Of a DNA stretch of 39,051 nucleotides, positions 8,177 through 15,113 are shown piece by piece. The translations under genes and the position numbers were made by a program. The notes below the pieces were generated by a model. That model was not told the origin of the DNA and searched no databases. It saw only the letters and a program-made list of their open reading frames with translations. How positions within the stretch are numbered: the first letter of the stretch is position 1; each line of letters starts with the position of its first letter. This DNA comes from UBA7803 sp041686955 (GTDB lineage Bacteria > Pseudomonadota > Gammaproteobacteria > Pseudomonadales > Azotimanducaceae), in NCBI GenBank assembly GCA_041686955.1, contig JAWLCV010000039.1, positions 1-39,051 on the forward strand, given 5' to 3'.

Positions 8177-10048
8177 ATGCTGCAAGCCACCGACATCACC
8201 CTGGAGCGGGGCGACACCAAGGTGTTCGCCGGCCTTTCCTGCACCGTCCATGCCGGCCAGAAGGTGGGCATCGTCGGCCGCAACGGCGCCGGCAAGTCGA
8301 CCCTGTTCCAGCTCCTGCTCGGCCGCATTCAGCCGGACAGCGGCGACGTGCGCACGCCGAGCGACTGGCGCCTGGCCCACATGGCGCAGCACGTGGAGGT
8401 CACCGACCGGCCGGCGCTGGCCTACGTCATCGACGGCCATGAGGAGCTGCGGCGCCTGGAACGGCAGATCGCGCAGGCCGAGCGCGGCGACGATCCGCTG
8501 ACGCTGGCCCGGCTGCACGGCCGCTACGCCGATCTCGGCGGCTACGAAGCCGAAGCCCGGGCCGGCGAGATCCTGAACGGCCTGGGTTTCAGCGCCGAGG
8601 ATTTCGCGCGGCCGTTTCGAGCGTTCTCCGGGGGCTGGCGCATCCGCCTGAACCTGGCCCAGGCGCTGATGACCCCGGCCGAGGCGCTGCTCCTCGACGA
8701 GCCCACCAACCACCTGGATCTGGACACCACCCTGTGGCTGGAGCGCTGGTTGAAACGCTACCAGGGCACCCTGCTGATCATCGCCCACGACCGCGACTTT
8801 CTCGACGCGGTGACGGACTACACGCTGCACCTGCACGACGGTCAGGGGGACCTGTATCGGGGCAACTACTCGTCGTTCGAACGCCAGCGCGCAGAGGCCC
8901 TGGTCCATCAGCAGGCCGCATTCGAGCGGCAGCAGGCCGAGATCCGCCACATGCAGGCCTTCGTCGACCGCTTCCGTGCCAAGGCCAGCAAGGCCCGGCA
9001 GGCGCAGAGCCGGCTGAAGGCCCTGGAGCGCATGCAGACGGTGGCGCCGGTGTACGCCGATTCACCTTACCGGCTCGAGTTCACCAACCCGGCCAGGATG
9101 TCGAACCCGCTGCTCACCCTGCGGGACGTGGCGGTGGGCTACGACGGCGTGCCGGTGCTCAGGGGAATCCGCCGCACGGTGCTGCCCGGAGCCCGCATCG
9201 GCGTGCTGGGCGCCAACGGCGCCGGCAAATCCACCCTGCTGAAGTGCCTGGTGGGGACCCTGGAGCCGCTCGAGGGCGAACTGGTGCGGGGTCAGCACGC
9301 CCGCGCAGGCTACTTCGCGCAGCATCAGCTCGAGACCTTGAGTGCCGAGGCTTCGCCCCTGGCTCAGCTCGCGCGGGCCCATCCGGAGCGCCGCGAGCAG
9401 TGGTGCAGGGACTATCTCGGCCGCTGGGGCTTTCCCGCACCGCTGGCGGAGCGGCCCGTGGGCACCCTGTCCGGGGGCGAGAAAGCCCGGCTGGCGCTGG
9501 CCATGATCGCGCTGACCCAGCCGGCCATGCTGATTCTCGACGAGCCCACCAACCACCTGGACCTGGACATGCGCGAGGCCCTGTGCCTGGCTCTGCAGGA
9601 TTACCAGGGCGCGCTGCTGCTGGTCTCTCACGATCGCAGCCTGCTCAAACGGGTGGTGGACGAGCTCTGGGTGGTGGAGGGCGGCGCCGTCACCACCCTG
9701 GACGGCGATCTGGAAAGCTACACCGCCAACCGGGTGGTCGATACCGGAAAGCGCCCGGTGAAGCACGAGCGCCGGGAGGAGCGCCGGGAAGCGGCGGAGC
9801 GGCGGCGGCTGGAGAAGCCGCTGCGGGCGGAAGTCCGACAGAACGAGCGCGAGATGGAATCCCTGGGGGCGCGGTTGAAGGCCGTGGAGGGGCGGCTCGC
9901 CGATCCGGACGTGTACCGCAGCCTGCCGGCGGAGGAGCTCGACGCCCTGCTCAAGGAGTCGGGCCGCCTGCGCCGCGCCCTCGAGCAGGCGGAGCAGGCG
10001 TGGCTCGAGGCCGCCGAGCGGCTGGAGAAGCTGGCGGCGGAGGACTGA
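8177..10048 (+). CDS. yheS: ABC-F ATPase, YheS type
   Basis: 623 residues, two ABC domains with no membrane part, followed by a charged C-terminal coiled coil (about 535-620). Walker A boxes are GRNGAGKS (residues ~35-42) and GANGAGKS (~345-352); signatures are FSGGWR and LSGGEKAR; both Walker B segments read LLDEPTNHLDLD or LILDEPTNHLDLD. Alignment in memory to E. coli YheS is close throughout, including YVIDGHEEL and FRAKASKARQAQSR of the inter-domain linker. ABC-F proteins bind the ribosomal E site and relieve stalled translation. The final 98 bp are overlapped antisense by the PDZ gene; yheS's own conserved end (AWLEA) supports this stop. Confidence 0.95.
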   Translation: MLQATDITLERGDTKVFAGLSCTVHAGQKVGIVGRNGAGKSTLFQLLLGRIQPDSGDVRTPSDWRLAHMAQHVEVTDRPALAYVIDGHEELRRLERQIAQAERGDDPLTLARLHGRYADLGGYEAEARAGEILNGLGFSAEDFARPFRAFSGGWRIRLNLAQALMTPAEALLLDEPTNHLDLDTTLWLERWLKRYQGTLLIIAHDRDFLDAVTDYTLHLHDGQGDLYRGNYSSFERQRAEALVHQQAAFERQQAEIRHMQAFVDRFRAKASKARQAQSRLKALERMQTVAPVYADSPYRLEFTNPARMSNPLLTLRDVAVGYDGVPVLRGIRRTVLPGARIGVLGANGAGKSTLLKCLVGTLEPLEGELVRGQHARAGYFAQHQLETLSAEASPLAQLARAHPERREQWCRDYLGRWGFPAPLAERPVGTLSGGEKARLALAMIALTQPAMLILDEPTNHLDLDMREALCLALQDYQGALLLVSHDRSLLKRVVDELWVVEGGAVTTLDGDLESYTANRVVDTGKRPVKHERREERREAAERRRLEKPLRAEVRQNEREMESLGARLKAVEGRLADPDVYRSLPAEELDALLKESGRLRRALEQAEQAWLEAAERLEKLAAED

Positions 10049-11018
10049 GTGCCGAGCCGCCCCCGGCGGTCTGCACGGGCTCGGCGCCCTGGCCGAGGCG
10101 CACCGTCTGCCGGGCGTTCAGGGCCTGACCGTCCAGCTCCAGCTCGAGTACCTCACCTGACCGCTTGACCCGGACGGTGGCCGGCTCGGCGAGCTCACCG
10201 AGGCGGGCGTACGCCTCGTCGACGCTCGCCGGCGCGGTGCCGTTCACCTCGAGCAGAACGTCTCCCGGCTTAAGCCCCGGCGCGCGCTCCGGCGCCTCCA
10301 GCACCAGAATGCCTCCGTCCACCTCGAAATACGCGCCGAGCTCCGGGCCCATAGGCTCCAGCCGCACCCCCTCGGGCACCCGCACCAGCCGATCATGGAT
10401 CTCCGCCGGATCGAGATCGTCCAGCACGTCCAGCGCCTCGAGCCGGGTGAGCGCCTCCAGGTTCGAAAGCTCGGCGAGGCTTTCCAGGTTCTCGAGCCAG
10501 GGCTGCTTCTCCTCGATCACCTTGCTCATGTAATGGCCGCGGGGCTGGGTCACCACATCGGCCTGCATCCGTTGCCCGTCACGCACGAAGGTCACCGCCA
10601 CGGCGTCACCCGCCGAAGCGCGGTGCAGCACCTCCTCGAACGCTTTCACCCGCTCCTTGGCCGTGCCGCTGGTCACCTCCACGCCGTTCAAGGCGACGAT
10701 CTGATCGCCGGAGCGCAGGCCCGCCTGCTCGGCGCCGCCGCCCGGGGTCACCCCCGCCACCAGGACCCCTTCCTCCGCGCCCTCGTCGTCGAGCAGGACC
10801 CCCAGCATGGGGGTGCGGGCCCGGGCACCGCTGGTCTCCTGCTTCCACAACTCCTGGTGCACCTCGGCGAGCCGGCGGGCCGCCGCATCGAGCTGAGCCC
10901 GCGCCTGCTCGAGGCGGGCTTCGAGGCCCGAGGGTTCCCCCTCGGCCGCCGCGGCGCGCGCCGCGCCGAGCGTCGCCGCGGACGCCAGAACCAGCACCAT
11001 CAGCCAACGCTGAGTCAT
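9951..11018 (-). CDS. Exported protein with two PDZ domains
   Basis: 355 residues. A signal peptide (residues ~1-25, ending AAAAEG) is followed by a short coiled coil (~31-60), PDZ1 (~65-155, with GVLVAGVTPGGGAEQAGLRSGDQIVALNG-like core), a Leu/Glu-rich linker (~170-210) and PDZ2 (~220-298, APGLKPGDVLLEVNG). No protease domain is present, unlike DegP/DegS or RseP. It starts 9 bp after the anti-sigma gene with an excellent GGGAGG site, so it is the third gene of the sigma operon. The last ~32 residues, Pro/Ala/Arg-rich, are encoded antisense to yheS. It may sense or bind C-termini of periplasmic proteins; that role is inference. Confidence 0.8.
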   Translation of the reverse strand: MTQRWLMVLVLASAATLGAARAAAAEGEPSGLEARLEQARAQLDAAARRLAEVHQELWKQETSGARARTPMLGVLLDDEGAEEGVLVAGVTPGGGAEQAGLRSGDQIVALNGVEVTSGTAKERVKAFEEVLHRASAGDAVAVTFVRDGQRMQADVVTQPRGHYMSKVIEEKQPWLENLESLAELSNLEALTRLEALDVLDDLDPAEIHDRLVRVPEGVRLEPMGPELGAYFEVDGGILVLEAPERAPGLKPGDVLLEVNGTAPASVDEAYARLGELAEPATVRVKRSGEVLELELDGQALNARQTVRLGQGAEPVQTAGGGSALSPPPPASPAARRPRATPAPPARGRGAGGPTP

Positions 11019-11027
11019 GTGACCTCC

Positions 11028-11633
11028 CTAGTAGATGGCCGGACGCATCACCGCCTGGCCGCGCTGTACCTCGGCCAGCGACTCGAGCAGCCGGACCCGC
11101 TCGCGCCACAGCCGTTCCCGCGCCTCGGGATCCTCGGCCTCCGCCGCGTAGAGCTCGCCGAGCCGCGCGTCCACATCGGCGATGCCGTAGAGCAGCGCTT
11201 CCTCGCTGGCGCTGCGCCCGCCGGCCCGGGTGAACAACTCCGACTCCAGATGCCGGGAGCGCAGCATGAGCTGTCCCACCGGATCCGCCGCCCGGGCCAC
11301 GGGCTGAGGCCCGGCGGCGGAGCGCTCCGGCTCGCGGCCGGGAGTCCACAGCATCACCGACAGCGCCGTGGCCAGGAACACGGTGGCGGCGGTGGCCAGC
11401 GGAAACCGCTGCAGCCAGCCGGGCCGCGTCCGGGTGCGCCGCTCGATGGCCTCCCACACCGCCGGGTCCGGTGCCACCGGCGGCAGCGACTTGAGCTCCC
11501 GCTTGATCCGCGCGAGCTTCACCAGCTCGTCGCGGCTCTGCTCGTCCGCGTAGATGGCGGCGGTCAGCTCGGCGTCGTCGAGCTCGCCGTCACGAAGAGC
11601 AAGCAGGTCTGATAGCGTCGGTTTCGGATCCAT
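11028..11633 (-). CDS. Membrane anti-sigma factor, RseA-like architecture
   Basis: 201 residues. The cytosolic N-terminus (LSDLLALRDGEL... through KSLPP, residues ~7-52) resembles the anti-sigma domain of RseA-type proteins; no HxxxCxxC zinc motif is present. A single transmembrane helix lies at about 76-96 (FPLATAATVFLATALSVML), followed by a ~100-residue charged, largely helical periplasmic domain. The ATG at 11633 lies inside the 3' end of the sigma gene (44-bp overlap) with GAAGG eight bases upstream, giving coupled synthesis. It should hold the adjacent ECF factor at the membrane until an envelope signal releases it. The assignment comes mainly from context and architecture. Confidence 0.78.
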   Translation of the reverse strand: MDPKPTLSDLLALRDGELDDAELTAAIYADEQSRDELVKLARIKRELKSLPPVAPDPAVWEAIERRTRTRPGWLQRFPLATAATVFLATALSVMLWTPGREPERSAAGPQPVARAADPVGQLMLRSRHLESELFTRAGGRSASEEALLYGIADVDARLGELYAAEAEDPEARERLWRERVRLLESLAEVQRGQAVMRPAIY

Positions 11634-12183
11634 CAGCCGTACCTTCGATGATCTTTGTCAGTCTGGCGTAGCCCCGCGCCAGTTGGGACTTCGAGTAGCT
11701 GGCGCTCTGTCCGGTGAGCTCGCCGATCTCCCGATGGGTGTACCCCTCCACGTCGTGGAGCCAGATGACCAGGCGGGTCTCCGGCGCCAGCGCCGCCAGC
11801 GCCCGTTCCAGGTCGCGCTGGCCCTCCAGGCGCTCATCGCCGCTCGTCGGATCCACCGGCTCCAGCACGTCCGCGCCGTCCACCGCGGAGCGGCGCTTGT
11901 GCCACGGCGAGCGCAGCCGCATGTAGCAGTGGTTCACCGCCACCCGCCGCACCCACCCCACCACGGCGTCCGGGTCGCGCAGAGTGGCGGCCTTGTCGAT
12001 GAGCTCCACGAAGGTGTCCTGCACCACTTCCTGGGCCAGTCCCTCGTCCTGGAGGATCCGCACGGCCATCCCCATCACGGCGGGGGACAGGATCCGGTAG
12101 GCGAGCCCCTGCGCGCGACGATCGCCACGGGCCAGCCCCCGTGCGATTCCGCAGTCCAGATGGATGTCGGCAAAGCTGGCCAT
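11590..12183 (-). CDS. ECF-type RNA polymerase sigma factor
   Basis: 197 residues with only the sigma-2 and sigma-4 regions, as in extracytoplasmic-function factors. Sigma-2 (~25-95) contains EGLAQEVVQDTFVELIDKA and the downstream VGWVRRVAVNHCYMRLR. Sigma-4 (~128-180) contains ERALAALAPETRLVIWLHDVEG followed by the helix-turn-helix YTHREIGELTGQSASYSKSQL. GGGAG lies close upstream of the ATG at 12183. It is first in a three-gene minus-strand unit with an anti-sigma factor and an exported PDZ protein. A GGGAAC hexamer upstream (12235-12240, minus) recalls ECF -35 elements, but no matching -10 is convincing. The ECF group and regulon cannot be told by eye. Confidence 0.92.
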   Translation of the reverse strand: MASFADIHLDCGIARGLARGDRRAQGLAYRILSPAVMGMAVRILQDEGLAQEVVQDTFVELIDKAATLRDPDAVVGWVRRVAVNHCYMRLRSPWHKRRSAVDGADVLEPVDPTSGDERLEGQRDLERALAALAPETRLVIWLHDVEGYTHREIGELTGQSASYSKSQLARGYARLTKIIEGTADGSETDAIRPACSS

Positions 12184-12288
12184 CGCTCTCCCAAGGATGC
12201 GCCAGCGCCGAAAAGGGTCGCAGCGGCGCCGGGCGTTCCCGGCGGCACGTCGGCGGGCGCCGCCAGGAGGGAACGCGCGGCGCCGGCT

Positions 12289-13569
12289 TCAGCCCGCGCT
12301 GGCGGGCTTATCGTAGAGGGAGGGCTTGCTCTTGTCCTCTTCCGTGATGCGCCGGCCCAGGGCCATGAAGGTGGGGATCTCCTCGTCCCGCGGGGCCTTC
12401 ATCTTCACCTTGCGCTCCAGCGCCGCCTCGATGTAAGGAGCCAGCTCCCGCATCTTCTCATGCTCGCGCTCGGCCTCCCGCTCCTTGAACTCGGGCATCA
12501 CCTCCGCGGCGAACAGCTCCAGCGACTCGCAGATGTGCTCGTGGCGGTTCATGCCGGCCTGCTGGATGAAGGTCACCTGGTCGACGCCGCAGGCTTCGAA
12601 CTTCTTCAGGTGGGCGCGCAGGTCATCGGGGGTGCCGATGCCGCCCCGGGCAGCCGTGAGCGCCTGGGTGTAGTCCGTCACCTCCGCCTCGAGCTGCGGC
12701 TTGCGCACCGCCTGGAACTCCGCCCACAGGTTGGTGCGCCCGGGCTTGTGCTCGCCGAAGCCGTACAGGCTGCCGAGGGCGTAGCCGAAGAACTCGAAGC
12801 CCTCCAGGCCCCGCTTCACCGCGGTTTCCCGGTCCCGGTGGCAGGAGAAGCTCGACACCATGCAGATGTTGGGATTCACCGTGTGGCCGATGGGGACGCA
12901 GGCGTCGCTCTTGATGATGCTGTAGTACTCGTCCACCCAGGACTGGGCTTCCGCCGGGTCGACGAAGGCGAAGGTCAGGGCGCCGATGCCCAGCCGCGCC
13001 GCCATGCGGATGGTGTCGCGCTGGGAGCAGGCCACCCACACCGGCGGGTGGGGCCGCTGCACCGGCTTCGGCACCACGTTACGGCAGGGCATCTCGAAGT
13101 AACGCCCCCGGTAGCCGGGGTACGGATCCATGGCCAGCATGTTGAGGATCTGCTCGGTGGCCTCCAGGTAGATCTTGCGCTTCTCGGCCACTGGAATGCG
13201 GAAGCCGCCGAGCTCGAGCTCCGCCGACGACTCGCCGGTGCCGAACTCCACCCGGCCGTTGGACACCAGGTCCAGGGTGGCGATCACCTCGGCGGTACGC
13301 GCGGGATGGTTGTACTGGGGGATCACCTGCCGGATGCCCTGCCCCAGGCGGATGTTCTTCGTGCGCTGGGAGCACGCCGCGAGGAACACCTCCGGCGCCG
13401 AGGAGTGGGAGTACTCCTCCAGGAAGTGATGCTCCACCTCCCAGGCGAAGTCGATGCCCAGCCGGTCCGCCAGCTCCACCTGCTCGAGCGCCTCGTTGAA
13501 CAGTCGCTGCTCCGCGCCGTCGTCCCAGGGCCGCGGCAGCTGATGCTCGTAGAAGATGCCGAATTTCAT
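12289..13569 (-). CDS. LLM-class flavin-dependent monooxygenase (luciferase-like)
   Basis: 426 residues, longer than the usual 330-380. It begins MKFGIFYEHQLPRPW and contains WEVEHHFLEEYSHSSAPEV, RTKNIRLGQGI and GRVEFGTGES, all typical of the bacterial luciferase-like TIM barrel that binds FMN (or F420 in other phyla). A ~60-residue Lys/Glu-rich C-terminal tail (~360-426) is extra. Such enzymes oxygenate alkyl, aromatic or sulfur compounds using reduced flavin from a partner reductase; the substrate is not evident. Its ATG overlaps the stop of the TetR gene (ATGA), so both are one operon. AGGAG lies ten bases upstream, inside tetR. Confidence 0.88.
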   Translation of the reverse strand: MKFGIFYEHQLPRPWDDGAEQRLFNEALEQVELADRLGIDFAWEVEHHFLEEYSHSSAPEVFLAACSQRTKNIRLGQGIRQVIPQYNHPARTAEVIATLDLVSNGRVEFGTGESSAELELGGFRIPVAEKRKIYLEATEQILNMLAMDPYPGYRGRYFEMPCRNVVPKPVQRPHPPVWVACSQRDTIRMAARLGIGALTFAFVDPAEAQSWVDEYYSIIKSDACVPIGHTVNPNICMVSSFSCHRDRETAVKRGLEGFEFFGYALGSLYGFGEHKPGRTNLWAEFQAVRKPQLEAEVTDYTQALTAARGGIGTPDDLRAHLKKFEACGVDQVTFIQQAGMNRHEHICESLELFAAEVMPEFKEREAEREHEKMRELAPYIEAALERKVKMKAPRDEEIPTFMALGRRITEEDKSKPSLYDKPASAG

Positions 13570-14231
13570 CCGTTGTGTGCTCCTGTGTCGGGTGAAGGTT
13601 GCGCGGACGGCGACGCGTCGGTGGTCGTGGATGCGGCCAGCCCCGCCTCCACGAACGCCACCAGGGCGTCCACCACCCGCTGGAAGTCGAGCTGCCGCCG
13701 GCCGGCGTAGATCAGGGCGTGGCGCAGGAAGCCGCACAATCCCTGACTGATCAGTGCCCCCTCCGGGACGTCGGGCACGCCGAGGGCACGGCTGGTGAAG
13801 GTGCTGATGCGGTCGTAGATGCGCCAGGCATCGTCGTCGTCCGGGGCGATCATCACCGGATCGAGGAAGGCCGCCTGCAGCACGCCGGGATTGGCTGCCG
13901 CATAGCCGAGCATGGCGCCGAGCACCGCCTGCAGGCGCGCGCGGGTGCCCGTGACACCGTGCAGACTGGCGGCGTAGCGCTCGAGCAGCTCCGCCTGGAC
14001 ACTTTCGGCGAAGGCCAGGAAGATGCCCTGCTTGTCGGGGAAGTGCAGATAGAACGTGCCGCTGGCGACCCCGGCCCGGCGGGCGATGTCCTGGGGCCGG
14101 GTGGCATCGTAGCCGCGGCTGACGAACAGCTCCCGTGCCGCCGCGAGCAGGCGCCGGCGGCTGGCTTCCCGGCGACGGGCCTGGCCATCCTTGACCGCGT
14201 GGGTCCCCTCCGAGGGCGCGAACGTCTGCAC
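13566..14231 (-). CDS. TetR/AcrR-family regulator, upstream gene of the monooxygenase operon
   Basis: 221 residues from the chosen GTG start. The DNA-binding domain (~20-70) includes RRRLLAAARELFVSRGYDATRPQDIARRAGVASGTFYLHFPDK, a classic TetR helix-turn-helix with its recognition-helix GTFYLHF. The C-terminal ligand domain ends in Ala/Thr/Pro-rich residues. The frame stays open further upstream (ATG 14273, GTG 14307-14309), but the GTG at 14231 has GGGGAGG five bases before it, begins close to the normal TetR length, and leaves the 19-bp palindrome outside the gene. The stop overlaps the monooxygenase ATG. It most likely represses its own operon through that palindrome; the inducer is unknown. 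Confidence 0.88.
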   Translation of the reverse strand: MQTFAPSEGTHAVKDGQARRREASRRRLLAAARELFVSRGYDATRPQDIARRAGVASGTFYLHFPDKQGIFLAFAESVQAELLERYAASLHGVTGTRARLQAVLGAMLGYAAANPGVLQAAFLDPVMIAPDDDDAWRIYDRISTFTSRALGVPDVPEGALISQGLCGFLRHALIYAGRRQLDFQRVVDALVAFVEAGLAASTTTDASPSAQPSPDTGAHNG

Positions 14232-14247
14232 CCTTTCCTCCCCGCAA

Positions 14248-14266
14248 ATCTGACAACTTGTCAGAT
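14248..14266. promoter_or_regulatory. Perfect 19-bp palindrome, candidate TetR operator
   Basis: ATCTGACAACTTGTCAGAT has two perfect 9-bp arms around a central C. It sits 17 bp upstream of the GTG start and good ribosome site of the minus-strand TetR gene, and it is clearly more AT-rich than its surroundings. Size and position suit an autoregulatory operator. Binding by this particular TetR is inference; the divergent second TetR is the alternative ligand. Confidence 0.7.
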
Positions 14267-14318
14267 AGTGCATCCTCAGCCGGGGAGCGCGCAAGCCTCC
14301 GCCGCTCACGAGCGAGTC

Positions 14319-14330
14319 GAACGGTCGTTC
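14319..14330. promoter_or_regulatory. 12-bp inverted repeat before the second TetR gene
   Basis: GAACG-GT-CGTTC is a perfect inverted repeat with 5-bp arms and a two-base spacer, 16 bp upstream of the ATG at 14347. It resembles the short A/T-flanked ACG-type operators of some TetR repressors, but is short enough to arise by chance. Confidence 0.4.
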
Positions 14331-14346
14331 TGCTACCCTTTAGATC

Positions 14347-14910
14347 ATGACCCGCGCCGCCAGCAACCGGACCACCCTGCTCGTCGCGCTCGGCCAGGTG
14401 TTTCGCGAGCGCGGCTACGAAGGGGCCACCCTCACCCAGCTCGCCGCGGCCACCGGCCTCGGCAAGGCGAGCCTCTATCACCACTTCCCCGGCGGCAAGG
14501 CGGAGATGGCGGAGGCGCTGGTGCGGGACGCGGTGACGGAACTGCAGCAGCGCGCCTTCGCCCGGCTCACGGGACCCGAGCCCCCCGCCGAGCGTCTCGC
14601 GCGCTTCATCGACGGCTATGCCGAGTATCTGGAGCGGGCGGGCGGCCAGTGCCTGCTGGGGGTCCTGGCGCTCACGGCCGAGCGCGGACAGCAAGACCAC
14701 CCTCCGCTAACCGCCGCGATCACCGAGCAATTCCGGGACTGGCAGCTCGCCCTGGCCCGGGTGTTCGAGGAATCGGGCGACAAGCCGAAGCGCGCCGCCC
14801 GCCGCGCCGCCGAGCTGCTGAACCAGATCTACGGCGCCCAGCTCGTCGCGAAGCTGCTCGACGAGCCGAAGCATTTGAAGAGGACATTGAGGCGGCTTGC
14901 GAAGGGGTGA
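14347..14910 (+). CDS. TetR/AcrR-family regulator, divergent
   Basis: 187 residues. The N-terminal helix-turn-helix runs over residues ~10-55 (ALGQVFRERGYEGATLTQLAAATGLGKASLYHHFPGGKAEM), with the LYHHF recognition helix typical of the YxaF/LmrA-like TetR branch. The ligand domain has GGQCLLGVLAL near residue 100, a segment often seen in that branch. It is transcribed away from the other TetR-monooxygenase operon, 115 bp apart, with the 12-bp inverted repeat between. No gene follows on the same strand; the heptamer array and a convergent gene lie downstream. It could regulate itself, the monooxygenase operon, or distant genes. Confidence 0.88.
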   Translation: MTRAASNRTTLLVALGQVFRERGYEGATLTQLAAATGLGKASLYHHFPGGKAEMAEALVRDAVTELQQRAFARLTGPEPPAERLARFIDGYAEYLERAGGQCLLGVLALTAERGQQDHPPLTAAITEQFRDWQLALARVFEESGDKPKRAARRAAELLNQIYGAQLVAKLLDEPKHLKRTLRRLAKG

Positions 14911-14922
14911 GGTTTCGCTGCC

Positions 14923-14979
14923 CGCTATCCGCTTTCCGCCGTCCGCTGGTCAGCGATCGGCTTTCGGCGTTCGGCTGTC
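14923..14979. repeat. Degenerate heptanucleotide array, left arm
   Basis: Eight 7-bp units, with one extra base after the fourth, related to CGCTTTC and GGCTTTC (CGCTATC, CGCTTTC, CGCCGTC, CGCTGGT, AGCGATC, GGCTTTC, GGCGTTC, GGCTGTC). The first ten bases are an exact reverse complement of the start of the right arm (15050-15059). Confidence 0.75.
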
Positions 14980-15049
14980 GGCAAGAGGCGCGTCGGCGGC
15001 GGCACGCCGAGCTCGGAATAGACCGGGATGTCTTGCGAGCCCCCCTCCT

Positions 15050-15101
15050 GCGGATAGCGGACAGCGGAAAGCGGAAAGCGGAAAGCGGAAAGCGGAAAGC
15101 G
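15050..15101. repeat. Heptanucleotide tandem array (GCGGAAA), right arm
   Basis: Seven units in perfect 7-bp register: GCGGATA, GCGGACA, then five identical GCGGAAA copies, followed by a partial GCG. It is inverted relative to the left arm 70 bp away, so the transcript could fold into a long stem. It fills the space between two convergent genes (TetR stop at 14910, oxidoreductase stop at 15114). A T-run (15110-15115) follows. No coding function is likely. Confidence 0.85.
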
Positions 15102-15113
15102 AGTTTCGACTTT

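Noticed and set aside
12184..12288. Autoregulatory ECF promoter with GGGAAC (12235-12240, minus)
   Set aside because: A -35-like hexamer is present but I cannot find a plausible -10 at 15-17 bp, and such G/C-rich hexamers are frequent by chance.
14231..14309. Upstream TetR starts at 14309 or 14273
   Set aside because: They lack ribosome sites and would put the perfect palindrome inside the coding sequence; the GTG at 14231 has both a strong site and normal TetR length.
14923..15101. Heptamer arrays as a CRISPR
   Set aside because: Units are only 7 bp, directly abutting with no spacers, and no cas genes are present.
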